Source: Kordia antarctica
GTDB lineage: Bacteria; Bacteroidota; Bacteroidia; Flavobacteriales; Flavobacteriaceae
Assembly: GCF_009901525.1 (NCBI RefSeq)
Contig: NZ_CP019288.1
Coordinates: forward strand, 4,369,501 to 4,433,500
Length of the DNA: 64,000 bases
Reading direction: 5' to 3'
Under the pieces are notes generated by a model, which searched no databases, was not told where the DNA came from, and was given only the letters and a program-made list of their open reading frames with translations. This document shows, piece after piece, positions 18,233 through 26,514 of this stretch; positions within the stretch are counted from its first letter, which is position 1, and every line of letters starts with the position of its first letter. Made by a program: the position numbers and the translations under genes.

Positions 18233-19183
18233 ATGAAAAATATAGTATACATATTATTATTACTAGTAATTGGTTGTGCCAATGAAAACTTGCTGGAAAA
18301 AGAAATTGCAGCCATTCCAATAGATGTAAACGTAAGCCGATTTGAGCAAGTTTTCTTAAATGCTTCACCTTCAGATTTACCCAAGTTAAAAGAAGTATAT
18401 CCGCAATTTTTTCCGAGTTCTATTCCCGATTCTACTTGGGTTTACACGATGCGCGATCCTTTACAAAAAGAATTAAAGCAAGAAATAGATGCCGTTTTTA
18501 CAGATTTTGCTCCAGTTCAAAAAGATATTGTATCGGTTTTGCAACACATAAAATTTTACTTTCCTGAATATGGAACGCCCGAAGTTTTTACCGTTACTAC
18601 GGAAGATTATCGCAAAAATATCATCTTAACAAACAGCATGATTTTAATTGCGTTGAATACGTATTTAGGTGGAAATCATAAATATTACGAAGGAATACAA
18701 CAATATATAGTGCAGAATTTTGAAAAAGAAATGATTCCAGTAGATATTGCAAACGAATTTGCTTTTTCACAAGTGCAACCTGCGCGCGAACGTACTTTTT
18801 TAAGCAACATAATATATTATGGAAAAGTGCAATATATCAAATCGCTTTTAGTGCCAACTGTCAGCAAAGCAAAACAATTTGGATATACGGAACGTCAAAT
18901 TAATTGGTCAGCCGAAAATGAAGCGCAAATTTGGACGTATTTTATTGAAAAAGAATTGCTGTACAGTACTGATAATAAGTTGGATAATCGGTTTCTAAAC
19001 TTAGCACCTTTCTCCAAGTTTTACTTAGAATTGGACAGTGAATCTCCTGGCGGAATTGGTCGCTATATTGGTGCTCAAATTGTGGACGCGTACATGAAAA
19101 ATAATGATGTATCTTTGCAGGAATTATTAGTGAAAACTCCAGACGAAATTTTTAACAATTCAAAGTACAAACCCAAGAAATAA
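18233..19183 (+). CDS. gldB: Gliding motility lipoprotein GldB
   Basis: 316 residues with a lipoprotein signal (LLLLVIGC, lipidated Cys about residue 15). GldB is an essential part of the Bacteroidetes gliding/type IX secretion machinery and is anchored in the membrane facing the periplasm. The family pattern is visible in VSRFEQVFLNASPSDLPKL near the start, FFPSSIPDSTW, FPEYGTPEVFTVTTEDYR, the LNTYLGG segment with Tyr/His after it, and SPGGIGRYIGAQIVDAY near the end. Its stop overlaps the gldC start by one base (TAATG), so the two are translated together. Confidence 0.93.
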   Translation: MKNIVYILLLLVIGCANENLLEKEIAAIPIDVNVSRFEQVFLNASPSDLPKLKEVYPQFFPSSIPDSTWVYTMRDPLQKELKQEIDAVFTDFAPVQKDIVSVLQHIKFYFPEYGTPEVFTVTTEDYRKNIILTNSMILIALNTYLGGNHKYYEGIQQYIVQNFEKEMIPVDIANEFAFSQVQPARERTFLSNIIYYGKVQYIKSLLVPTVSKAKQFGYTERQINWSAENEAQIWTYFIEKELLYSTDNKLDNRFLNLAPFSKFYLELDSESPGGIGRYIGAQIVDAYMKNNDVSLQELLVKTPDEIFNNSKYKPKK

Positions 19184-19521
19184 TGGCGAACAAACTCAAT
19201 TCTGAAATAAAAATTGCGGTGACCGTAGATGAAAATAATGTTCCAGAAGCAATCAATTGGACAGCAAAAGATGGCGGAATCAATACTGAAGCTACAAAAG
19301 CAGTAATGTTGTCGGTTTGGGATCACAAGGCACAAGAAAGTTTGCGAATTGATTTATGGACAAAAGACATGCCTGTCGATGAAATGAAAGTGTTTTATCA
19401 TCAAACATTAGTGTCGATGGCAAAATCATTTCAGCGTGCAACAAATGATGAAAAAATGAGCGCAACAATGCTTGATTTCTGCGATTATTTTGCTGAAAAA
19501 TTAGAGATTGTTAAGGAGTAA
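19183..19521 (+). CDS. gldC: Gliding motility protein GldC
   Basis: 112 residues, cytoplasmic, no signal peptide. The family pattern is visible: SEIKIAVTVDENNVPEAINWTAKDGGI at the start, ATKAVMLSVWDHKAQESLRIDLWTKDMPVDEMK in the middle, and FYHQTLVSMAKSFQRAT. In known gliding bacteria gldC follows gldB and is needed for full motility, though it is less essential than gldB. The one-base overlap with gldB marks an operon. Convergent with the DUF5995 gene 46 bp downstream. Confidence 0.93.
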   Translation: MANKLNSEIKIAVTVDENNVPEAINWTAKDGGINTEATKAVMLSVWDHKAQESLRIDLWTKDMPVDEMKVFYHQTLVSMAKSFQRATNDEKMSATMLDFCDYFAEKLEIVKE

Positions 19522-19567
19522 GCTTTCGCTTAAAAGTACTCAGAAATATATCAAATTTAGTTTGCAA

Positions 19568-20320
19568 TTAATCTTTCTGTAAAATCTCAATTCTTGTTTT
19601 AATTGAACCAGTTTCTTCCAAGCGAATAATTTTCAATATAAGATTCGCGAAAAAACCAGGATCTGTCACTAACTTTACTTTCTCGGTGATTCTTTGATCT
19701 CTTGCGGAAATTAATTGAGGCCAATTGGTTGCTGGCGAATTTGCTAATGACGTTGCGTATTTCCATGCGCCATCTCTGGCAAGTTTCATGCTAAAATCAA
19801 TCAAAATAGTATCAAATCGTTCTGTTTCTTTCAGAATTTTTGTGAGTGTTGTCCAAATTAATGACAATTCCTTTTCGACATCGTGTACCAATTCGCCCAA
19901 AATCACATTAATCTTATCAAAATCACCTTTCAAATCATTAATATTTTCACCTTTCATCACCTCTGCGGCAGCAATTCCTAAATCCAAATTAATATGTGCA
20001 TTCATACCAAGTAATATATGTTGTAACACAATAAACCAATAATCATCTGCTTTTTCAAACGCAACTTGCCACGATTTACTCGGCGTTGTATTATTTTTAA
20101 AATCGGTATACGCTTGCAAATATCTATTCGCAAAAATGACGTCCAAATGTTCCATTCGGGGATTATCATCAAAAAAATGATTTTCAATTCCTTCTTTCAC
20201 TTTGCAAGTCACTTTATGATACAATGCTGCGAAATAACCCATCGTACTCGGAATTTCTTTGTTATCTTCAATAATTTGATCTAAAAAAGAAATCACTTCA
20301 TCAACAGTTGTAGCTTGCAT
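19568..20320 (-). CDS. DUF5995 family protein
   Basis: 250 residues, all-helical, cytoplasmic. The conserved block FANRYLQAYTDF.NN, SKSWQVAFE, YWFIVLQHILLGMNAHINLDLGIAAAE with the NAHI-x-x-DLGIA segment, and the later RDGAWKYA are typical of DUF5995 proteins. Paired His residues (QHILLGMNAHI) could bind metal, but that is speculation. Function unknown. Its upstream region is a dense field of short repeats (20389-20803). Confidence 0.75.
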   Translation of the reverse strand: MQATTVDEVISFLDQIIEDNKEIPSTMGYFAALYHKVTCKVKEGIENHFFDDNPRMEHLDVIFANRYLQAYTDFKNNTTPSKSWQVAFEKADDYWFIVLQHILLGMNAHINLDLGIAAAEVMKGENINDLKGDFDKINVILGELVHDVEKELSLIWTTLTKILKETERFDTILIDFSMKLARDGAWKYATSLANSPATNWPQLISARDQRITEKVKLVTDPGFFANLILKIIRLEETGSIKTRIEILQKD

Positions 20321-20388
20321 AATTTTGAATTTTAATTAACTAAAAGTATGAAATTCTGAGATAGCTGAAAAGGAAACGCTATTTATTA

Positions 20389-20740
20389 CGACTTTTAGTA
20401 GTATTGAGTTGTGAGTATTTTGTATTGAGATGTTAGATAATAGAAAATAGAGCAAAGATGTTAGATTCAAGATTGTTCAGAATTAGAATAAAACCAAGTA
20501 CGTCATTTCGAGTGAATTTGTACAACAAATTAGTATCGAGAAATGCTTCTTTGTACAAGATTAAATAAATAGAAAATAGCACAAAGATGTTAGAATTAAG
20601 ATTCATGACTTTTAGTAGTGTTGAGTATTCGGATTTTAGAAAATAGAAAATAGCACAAAGATGTAAGAATCAAGATTTATTATAATTCAAAGCAAGAGCA
20701 TCATTTCGAGTAAATTTGTGTAACAAATTAGTAGCGAAAA
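20389..20740. repeat. Field of interleaved direct repeats upstream of the DUF5995 gene
   Basis: Three motifs recur. (a) GACTTTTAGTAGTrTTGAGT occurs at 20389 and 20608. (b) AGAAAATAG..CAAAGATGT is followed by AGA(A/T)T.AAGATT at about 20442, 20571 and 20644. (c) TCATTTCGAGT.AATTTGT is followed by CAAATTAGTA.CGA at about 20504 and 20701, the same family as 3488-3597. No gene is supported. The arrangement suggests a duplicated block of dispersed repeats. Confidence 0.7.
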
Positions 20741-20803
20741 CCCAAAACCCAAAACCCAAAACCCAAAACCCAAAACCCAAAACCCAAAACCCAAAACCCA
20801 AAA
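20741..20803. repeat. Heptanucleotide array (CCCAAAA)9
   Basis: Nine exact CCCAAAA units at 20741-20803. The last unit ends 2 bp before the ATG at 20806, so the array replaces the usual ribosome-binding region of that gene. Confidence 0.95.
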
Positions 20804-20805
20804 AA

Positions 20806-21177
20806 ATGAAAAAAATCATCTTCGTATACAACGCAACATCAGGGAAAGTAAACAGTTTGCTCGATATTGCACACAAACTAATAAGTCCAAAAACCTATCA
20901 ATGTGACTTATGTTCAATAACACACGATACATTTTCGGAAAACGAACAATGGAAGCAATTTAGAGAAACAACAAAGCTTCCGCTAGAATTTTTACACAGT
21001 GATGAATTTGAAGCGAATTATAAAAATAAAGACGCAAAATATCCTGTTATTTTTTTGGAAGAAAATCAAAAATTAACGGAATGGATTTCGAAAAGTGATA
21101 TTGAACAACTAGAAAATACGGAAGAATTAATTCAATTGATAAAAACGAAAACTATGAATTTTTCAAATCTTTATTAA
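20806..21177 (+). CDS. Conserved-looking small cytoplasmic protein, function unknown
   Basis: 123 residues from the ATG of MKKIIFVYNATSGKVN. The frame is open upstream through the heptamer array (it would read KTQNPKP repeats), which I reject as coding. The start IIFVYNATSGKVNSLLDIAHKL suggests a Rossmann-like beta-alpha unit. CDLCSIT holds a Cys pair. The C-terminus overlaps the end of yihA on the other strand by 26 bp. No family is recognised. Translation probably depends on the A-rich spacing within the CCCAAAA array. Confidence 0.6.
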   Translation: MKKIIFVYNATSGKVNSLLDIAHKLISPKTYQCDLCSITHDTFSENEQWKQFRETTKLPLEFLHSDEFEANYKNKDAKYPVIFLEENQKLTEWISKSDIEQLENTEELIQLIKTKTMNFSNLY

Positions 21178-21760
21178 TTTGACCAATATAATTAATCACT
21201 TCTTCACGCCCAATTGCTTTTGACGAAGACGTCACAAAATGTTTTGGCATTTCTTCCCAAACATCTTCTAACAATTTATCTCTGTATGCGTTTACGTGTT
21301 TGTCAATCTGCGAAGGAGGCAATTTGTCAGCTTTTGTAAAAACAATACAAAACGGAATCTGGTTTTCGCCCAACCATTGCATAAACTCCAAATCTACTTT
21401 TTGCGGTTCGTGACGAATATCAACCAATACAAAACCACAAATCAATTGTGTACGCTTGCTAAAATATTCGGTAATAAACTTTTGAAAAACACGCTTGCTA
21501 GTCTTCGAAGTTTTTGCGTAACCGTAACCAGGTAAATCGACTAAAAACCATTCATTATTAATCTTAAAATGATTAATAAGCTGTGTCTTTCCTGGTCTTC
21601 CAGAAGTTTTTGCTAAACTTTTACGTTGCGTTAACATATTAATCAATGAAGATTTTCCAACATTAGAACGCCCAATAAAAGCATATTCGGGAATTGGATT
21701 TTTTGGACATTTCGCAACGTCCGAATTGCTCATCACAAATTCGGCAGATTTTATCTTCAT
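21152..21760 (-). CDS. yihA: Ribosome biogenesis GTP-binding protein YihA/YsxC
   Basis: 202 residues, usual length. It is a cytoplasmic GTPase needed for late 50S assembly. G motifs in order: GRSNVGKSSLIN (G1, about 32-43), the GKTQLINHF switch I region, VDLPGYGYA (G3), FTKADKLPP (G4, TKAD) and SSSKAIG (G5). The N-terminal FVMSNSDVAKCP leads straight into PEYAFIGRSNVG. Followed in the same direction by nothing. Its neighbour upstream is an alpha/beta hydrolase 14 bp away, likely in the same operon. Its 3' end overlaps a convergent gene. Confidence 0.95.
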   Translation of the reverse strand: MKIKSAEFVMSNSDVAKCPKNPIPEYAFIGRSNVGKSSLINMLTQRKSLAKTSGRPGKTQLINHFKINNEWFLVDLPGYGYAKTSKTSKRVFQKFITEYFSKRTQLICGFVLVDIRHEPQKVDLEFMQWLGENQIPFCIVFTKADKLPPSQIDKHVNAYRDKLLEDVWEEMPKHFVTSSSKAIGREEVINYIGQINKDLKNS

Positions 21761-21773
21761 AACAGTTTGTAGC

Positions 21774-22538
21774 TTAAAAATTACGTTTTGTCAACCAATC
21801 TTGTAGATGTTCGTTGAATTCAGTTGGATGTTCCATCATTGGCGCATGTCCACATTTATCAATCCAATATAAATCAGAATCGGGAAGCAATTCATGAAAC
21901 TCATCTGCAACATTTGGAGGCGTAACAGTATCGTTTTTTCCCCAAATAATGCCCACAGGAATATTCATTTTAGGCAAATCTTTTCCCATGTTATGACGAA
22001 TAGCACTTTTAGCAATTGCCAGCGTTTTTATCAATCTGCTTCGATCGTTTACAGTGGCAAAAACTTCGTCCACAATTTCTTTAGTAGCAATTGTTGGATC
22101 GTAAAAAACATCTTCACTTTTCTTCTTAATAAACTCGTAATCACCACGTTTTGGATATCCAACGCCCATTGAGTTTTCATACAATCCGGAACTTCCTGTA
22201 ATCACTAAACCTTTCACCAACTCAGGATATAACTTTGTGTGTAACAATCCGATATGTCCACCTAAAGAATTTCCTAATAAAATTACTTTGTCAAGCTTTT
22301 TATGAAGAATAAACTCTCTGACATACTTCGCAAAATTCTTCACGGTTGTCTTTAAAAGTGGTTTTGTGTAAATAGGCAACTCAGGAATTAGAACTTTGTA
22401 TCCTTTTGCGGAAAAATTTTTGGTAACGGCTTCAAAATTGCTCAAACCGCCCATTAAGCCATGCAGAATAACGATAGGTGTTCCTTCTCCCAGTTCGAGA
22501 TAATTGAATTTACCTTCCTTTTTAAAGCTTTCTTTCAT
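21774..22538 (-). CDS. Alpha/beta hydrolase
   Basis: 254 residues. The nucleophile elbow is LLGNSLGGHIGL (Ser at about residue 92). The oxyanion segment is VILHGLMGGLSNF, the acid is probably the Asp in GKNDTVTPP, and the catalytic His is in DKCGHAPMMEHP near the C-terminus. All three triad members are present, so it should be active as an esterase or C-C hydrolase. It resembles the MhpC/menaquinone-associated group but the substrate is not evident. No signal peptide. It sits 14 bp upstream of yihA in the same direction. Confidence 0.85.
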   Translation of the reverse strand: MKESFKKEGKFNYLELGEGTPIVILHGLMGGLSNFEAVTKNFSAKGYKVLIPELPIYTKPLLKTTVKNFAKYVREFILHKKLDKVILLGNSLGGHIGLLHTKLYPELVKGLVITGSSGLYENSMGVGYPKRGDYEFIKKKSEDVFYDPTIATKEIVDEVFATVNDRSRLIKTLAIAKSAIRHNMGKDLPKMNIPVGIIWGKNDTVTPPNVADEFHELLPDSDLYWIDKCGHAPMMEHPTEFNEHLQDWLTKRNF

Positions 22539-22759
22539 TAATGGCTATTGGTTTTTTTACAAGAGACAAATATAGGCATTTCGAAATTATTAAAATGGTT
22601 TTTTTAAAATGTCTCAAAAAATATAAAAACAGCTTAAATATACCCGAAAAAAGGGCAATTCTGATCTTGAAGTATCACTTTTTTAAGACTTTGATTTTTA
22701 AGATGTTTGAACGATTTTACTTGGTTTCACACAAAAACTTATCAACAATGTGACAGAAA

Positions 22760-22803
22760 GTGGTATAAAGTGGTAAAATGTGGTAAAATTTTCAATATAT
22801 TTG
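22760..22803 (+). promoter_or_regulatory. dcw promoter: three MraZ-type boxes plus -7 box
   Basis: GTGGT occurs at 22760, 22770 and 22780, an exact 10-bp period, just upstream of TATATTTG (22796-22803, TAnnTTTG). In E. coli, MraZ binds direct TGGGN repeats with the same 10-bp spacing upstream of its own gene. Here the boxes cover the -33 region, so binding should block the promoter. The mraZ start is 30 bp after the -7 box. Confidence 0.7.
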
Positions 22804-22833
22804 AATCTAATAATAGGCAAACCAAATTCTCAC

Positions 22834-23301
22834 GTGATAAATTTAATTGGAACATACGAATGTAAAGTAGACGCGAAAGGGCGAATGCTTGTTCCTGCTG
22901 ACTTGAAAAAGCAGTTGTCTCCAATATTGCAAGAAGGTTTTGTCATAAAAGAAGGTTTATTTGGTTCGTGTTTAGAGTTGCATCCGATGAGCGAATGGGA
23001 CAAAGTCACGGAAAAACTGAACAAACTTAGTCGTTTTAAGAGAGAAAATGTCGATTTCATTCGAAGATTTAACAAAGGTGTGCGAATGGTTGATATTGAC
23101 TCCGCAGGACGCTTATTGATTCCGAAAGACTTAGTGGTTTTTGCAGGTATCAAAAAAGAAATAGTAGTGTCGTCAGCGATCAATAGTGTTGAAATTTGGG
23201 ATAAAGAAAAGTATGAAACGGCAACGGATGATGCTTCAGTAGATATTGGCGATTTAGCCGAAAAAGTAATGGGAAATGACGATGGAGATGGAATATCATA
23301 A
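22834..23301 (+). CDS. mraZ: Division/cell wall cluster transcriptional repressor MraZ
   Basis: 155 residues from the GTG that begins VINLIGTYECKVDAKGR, where the family starts. An ATG at 22780 lies inside the operator and before the promoter, so it cannot be the start. Two SpoVT/AbrB-like halves are visible: ECKVDAKGRMLVPADLKKQL (first) and VDIDSAGRLLIPKDLV (second), each with the DxxGR core that forms the DNA-binding ring. It likely represses its own operon through the GTGGT boxes upstream. The 3' end overlaps rsmH by 26 bp. Confidence 0.93.
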   Translation: MINLIGTYECKVDAKGRMLVPADLKKQLSPILQEGFVIKEGLFGSCLELHPMSEWDKVTEKLNKLSRFKRENVDFIRRFNKGVRMVDIDSAGRLLIPKDLVVFAGIKKEIVVSSAINSVEIWDKEKYETATDDASVDIGDLAEKVMGNDDGDGIS

Positions 23302-24184
23302 TCCAGTATTATTAAAAGAAACGGTTGATGGACTCAACATCAAAGAAGATGGCGTGTATGTCGATGTAACTTTTGGCGGCGGCGGACATTCAAAAGAAAT
23401 TTTGAGTCGTTTGGGAGAAAATGGGAAACTGTTTGCTTTTGATCAAGATCAAGATGCGTTGGAAAATGCAATTGATGATCCGCGATTTAAGTTGATAAGT
23501 CAAAACTTTAGACATCTAAAAAAGTTCTTACGATTTTATGGAATCAAAAAAGTAGATGGAATTTTAGGAGATTTTGGCGTTTCGTCACATCAATTTGATG
23601 TTGCAGAACGCGGTTTTTCATTACGATTTGAAGCTGATTTGGACATGCGAATGGATCAAGAAGGAGAAATTTCGGCGTTTCATGTGGTTAATGAATATTC
23701 AGAAAGAGATTTAATATCACTTCTATTTTCATATGGTGAATTGAGAAATTCTAAAGCAATTGCAGCTCGAATTATAGAAGTGAGAGAAGAAAAACCAATT
23801 AAAACTACGGAAGAATTACGAGTAGCGTTAAAACGATTCTTACCAAACTATAAAGAGCATAAAATATTAGCGCAAATCTATCAAGCAATTCGAATAGAAG
23901 TCAATCAAGAAATTGAAGCTTTAAAAGAATTTCTATTAGAAACACTCGATATGTTAGAGTCTGGCGGACGAATGAGTTTAATAAGTTATCATTCTTTAGA
24001 AGATAGATTGGTAAAACGATTCATCCGAAACGGATTATTTGAAGGTGAACCAGAAAAAGATTTCTATGGACGGTTTGAAGTTCCATTTAAAAAAGTTGGT
24101 GGTTTAATTATTCCTTCAAAAGAAGAAATAAAAATAAATAACAGAGCGCGCAGCGCAAAACTAAGAATAGCAGAACGTGTCTAA
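23276..24184 (+). CDS. rsmH: 16S rRNA (cytosine1402-N4)-methyltransferase
   Basis: 302 residues. It methylates N4 of C1402 in 16S rRNA using SAM. Marks are YHNPVLLKETVDGL, VDVTFGGGGHSKEIL (SAM loop), FAFDQDQDA, GDFGVSSHQFD, RGFSLRFEADLDMRMD, AQIYQAIRIEVNQE and LISYHSLEDRLVKRF. The ATG at 23276 overlaps mraZ. In-frame ATGs at 23282 and 23288 are equally plausible starts, the last giving the common MEYHNPVLL N-terminus. Second gene of the dcw operon. Confidence 0.96.
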   Translation: MTMEMEYHNPVLLKETVDGLNIKEDGVYVDVTFGGGGHSKEILSRLGENGKLFAFDQDQDALENAIDDPRFKLISQNFRHLKKFLRFYGIKKVDGILGDFGVSSHQFDVAERGFSLRFEADLDMRMDQEGEISAFHVVNEYSERDLISLLFSYGELRNSKAIAARIIEVREEKPIKTTEELRVALKRFLPNYKEHKILAQIYQAIRIEVNQEIEALKEFLLETLDMLESGGRMSLISYHSLEDRLVKRFIRNGLFEGEPEKDFYGRFEVPFKKVGGLIIPSKEEIKINNRARSAKLRIAERV

Positions 24185-24186
24185 TA

Positions 24187-24507
24187 ATGGTAAAGCAAAA
24201 TATATATGACATCCTAAAAGGGAAGTTTCTCATCAAAGATGACGCAATAAAAAATTGGCGTTTCATTGTGTTTGCTTCGTTTCTAGCGTTAATTATGATT
24301 GCAAGTTCGCATTGGGCAGACGAAAAAGTTCACAAAATTGCAAAACTCAACGAACAAGTAAAAGAGTTAAAAAGTGAATTTGTAGATGCACGAACAACAT
24401 TACAGCAGCTAAAATTAGAATCGTACATCACCAAAAAAGTAGCATCAAGAGGATTGGCGCCTTCTGAAAATCCGCCAAAGAAAATAAGAGTAAAATCACA
24501 ACAATAA
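24187..24507 (+). CDS. ftsL: FtsL-like cell division protein
   Basis: 106 residues, placed exactly between rsmH and ftsI as in other Bacteroidetes. A short cytoplasmic part is followed by one membrane helix (WRFIVFASFLALIMIASSHW, about residues 21-40) and a periplasmic coiled coil (KIAKLNEQVKELKSEFVDARTTLQQLKLES). It should pair with FtsB-like and FtsQ proteins to activate septal wall synthesis. Sequence similarity to enterobacterial FtsL is low, so the call rests on topology and position. It begins 2 bp after the rsmH stop. Confidence 0.85.
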   Translation: MVKQNIYDILKGKFLIKDDAIKNWRFIVFASFLALIMIASSHWADEKVHKIAKLNEQVKELKSEFVDARTTLQQLKLESYITKKVASRGLAPSENPPKKIRVKSQQ

Positions 24508-24513
24508 TCAAGA

Positions 24514-26514
24514 ATGCCAGTAACCGATAAAAACATATTGAATCGTTTATATTTTATTGCAGGAGGTATGTTTCTCTTCGCAATAGCGGTTGTGGTGCAA
24601 TTGGTCAATATTCAATTTATTGAAGGTGAAAAATACAAGGAAATGGCGCAAGAACAAACGTTCAGAAATGCGGTCATTGCTCCAAGTCGCGGAAATGTTT
24701 ATGCAGATGATGGAAGTTTATTAGCAACTTCGGTTCCTAAATATGATATCTTTTTTGATACAAAAACGGTCAACAAAAAAATATTTTTTGACAATGTAAA
24801 GCCGTTAGCAGATTCATTATCGGCAATGTTTGGGAAATCTTCTGCACACTATGATCAAATGCTCGTGACTGCACGAAAGAATAAAAATCAATACTTGAGA
24901 ATTGCGCGCAAGCTAAGTTACTCACAATACATTCGCATCAAGCAATTTCCAATCTTCAAACTTGGGACAATCAAAGGTGGATTTATTGATAAAGTAAAAA
25001 CGGTTCGCGAACATCCTATCGGGAAAATTGCAGAACGTACTGTTGGACATCAGCGTGAAGGACAAAAAGGAGTTGGTTTAGAAAGTGCTTTTAGCGAATA
25101 CTTGCGTGGAAAAGAAGGAAGACGATTGGAGCAAAAAATAGCGAAAGGACAATGGAAACCAGTTTCTGGCGATAATGAATTAGAACCACAAGATGGATAT
25201 GATATTATTTCTACGATCAATGTAAATGTGCAAGATATTGCGCATCATGCATTATTAGAACAGCTAGAAAAATACAAAGCAGATCATGGTTGTGTGGTAG
25301 TAATGGAAGTTGCAACTGGAGAAATCAAAGCCATTTCAAACTTAGGAAGAAACAAAAAAGGAAAGTATTACGAACGTCTAAATTATGCTGTTGGCGAATC
25401 GCACGAACCAGGTTCTACATTCAAATTAATGGCAATGGTTGCGGCGCTAGAAGACAGAGTGATTGATAGTAATTATGTAGTTGACACAGGAAATGGAAAG
25501 TTGACTTTTTATGGAGATGTCGTAGAAGATTCAAATCATCGCGGTTATGGAAAAATTTCTGCTTCTGAAGCATTTGAAGTGTCATCTAATGTGGGAATTG
25601 TGAAAATAATCTATGATTTCTACAATAAAAATCCAGAAAAATTTGTGGACAGACTCTATAATATGGGTTTGAATAAAAAACTAGACTTACCAATTGCAGG
25701 TGAAGGAGCACCAATCATTCCGCATCCAAACGATAAAAAAGGTTGGTATGGCACAACACTTCCGTGGATGGCTTTTGGATATGGAGTTTCATTAACACCA
25801 TTACAAACATTGACATTCTATAACGCAATAGCGAATGATGGTGAAATGGTGCGCCCACGATTTGTAAAAGCAGTTCGTGAAAACTGGTACGCAAGCGAAA
25901 AAGTATTTGAAAAAGAAATCATCAATCCGTCAATTTGTTCCAAAGAAACGGTAGCGAAAGTGACGAAAATGATGCAAAATGTAGTGGAGAAAAAACACGG
26001 AACAGGAAATAGTTTGTATTCCCCAGATTTTTCAATGGCAGGAAAAACAGGAACCTGTCAAAAAAATTATGGAGACGGCGATAAAGATAAGCTTCAATAC
26101 ATTTCTACGTTTTCAGGTTTTTTCCCTGTGGAGAATCCAAAATACTCATGTATCGTTGTGATTCATGAACCAGATCGTAAAATTGGGTATTACGGAGCAG
26201 ATGTTTCTGGACCAGTATTCAAGAAAATTGCACACAAAATATATACGGATACGCCAATATTCGATCAAGTAGAAAATATTAATACTGTACACGGAACGGT
26301 TTCGACGGACTATGAGAATTATCGCGAGAAATCGAGAAAATACAAAACCATCATGCCAAATGTTATCGGAATGCCAGCAATGGACGCAATTCCGTTACTA
26401 GAAAATTTGGGATTGCGCGTAGAAATCAAAGGAAATGGAAAAGTAACGAAGCAATCCATTGAAGCAGGAATTAAAATAGAATCACAAAAAAGCATTGTAT
26501 TAGAATTATCGTGA
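24514..26514 (+). CDS. ftsI: Septal peptidoglycan transpeptidase FtsI/PBP3 with C-terminal PASTA domain
   Basis: 666 residues. One N-terminal membrane helix (about 10-32), a PBP dimerisation domain (RNAVIAPSRGNVYADDGSLLA) and a transpeptidase domain. The catalytic motifs are PGSTFKLMA (SxxK, Ser near residue 303), VSSNVGIVK (SxN) and AGKTGTCQK (KTG). The last 60 residues (MPNVIGMPAMDAIPLLENLGLRVEIKG) form one PASTA domain, as is usual in Bacteroidetes. It crosslinks septal murein in the periplasm. Its stop overlaps the murE start by four bases. Confidence 0.95.
   Translation: MPVTDKNILNRLYFIAGGMFLFAIAVVVQLVNIQFIEGEKYKEMAQEQTFRNAVIAPSRGNVYADDGSLLATSVPKYDIFFDTKTVNKKIFFDNVKPLADSLSAMFGKSSAHYDQMLVTARKNKNQYLRIARKLSYSQYIRIKQFPIFKLGTIKGGFIDKVKTVREHPIGKIAERTVGHQREGQKGVGLESAFSEYLRGKEGRRLEQKIAKGQWKPVSGDNELEPQDGYDIISTINVNVQDIAHHALLEQLEKYKADHGCVVVMEVATGEIKAISNLGRNKKGKYYERLNYAVGESHEPGSTFKLMAMVAALEDRVIDSNYVVDTGNGKLTFYGDVVEDSNHRGYGKISASEAFEVSSNVGIVKIIYDFYNKNPEKFVDRLYNMGLNKKLDLPIAGEGAPIIPHPNDKKGWYGTTLPWMAFGYGVSLTPLQTLTFYNAIANDGEMVRPRFVKAVRENWYASEKVFEKEIINPSICSKETVAKVTKMMQNVVEKKHGTGNSLYSPDFSMAGKTGTCQKNYGDGDKDKLQYISTFSGFFPVENPKYSCIVVIHEPDRKIGYYGADVSGPVFKKIAHKIYTDTPIFDQVENINTVHGTVSTDYENYREKSRKYKTIMPNVIGMPAMDAIPLLENLGLRVEIKGNGKVTKQSIEAGIKIESQKSIVLELS

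Noticed and set aside
20716..20805. N-terminal extension of the gene at 20806 with KTQNPKP repeats
   Set aside because: It is encoded only by the heptamer array. The body begins with a normal start (MKKIIFVYNA).
20670..20876. Minus-strand frame with GFGFWVL repeats
   Set aside because: It is the antisense reading of the CCCAAAA array. A 7-bp unit gives a 7-residue repeat in any open frame.
22780..22833. Upstream ATG for mraZ
   Set aside because: It lies within the operator and before the -7 box, so it would not be on the mRNA. The GTG at 22834 fits the family N-terminus.
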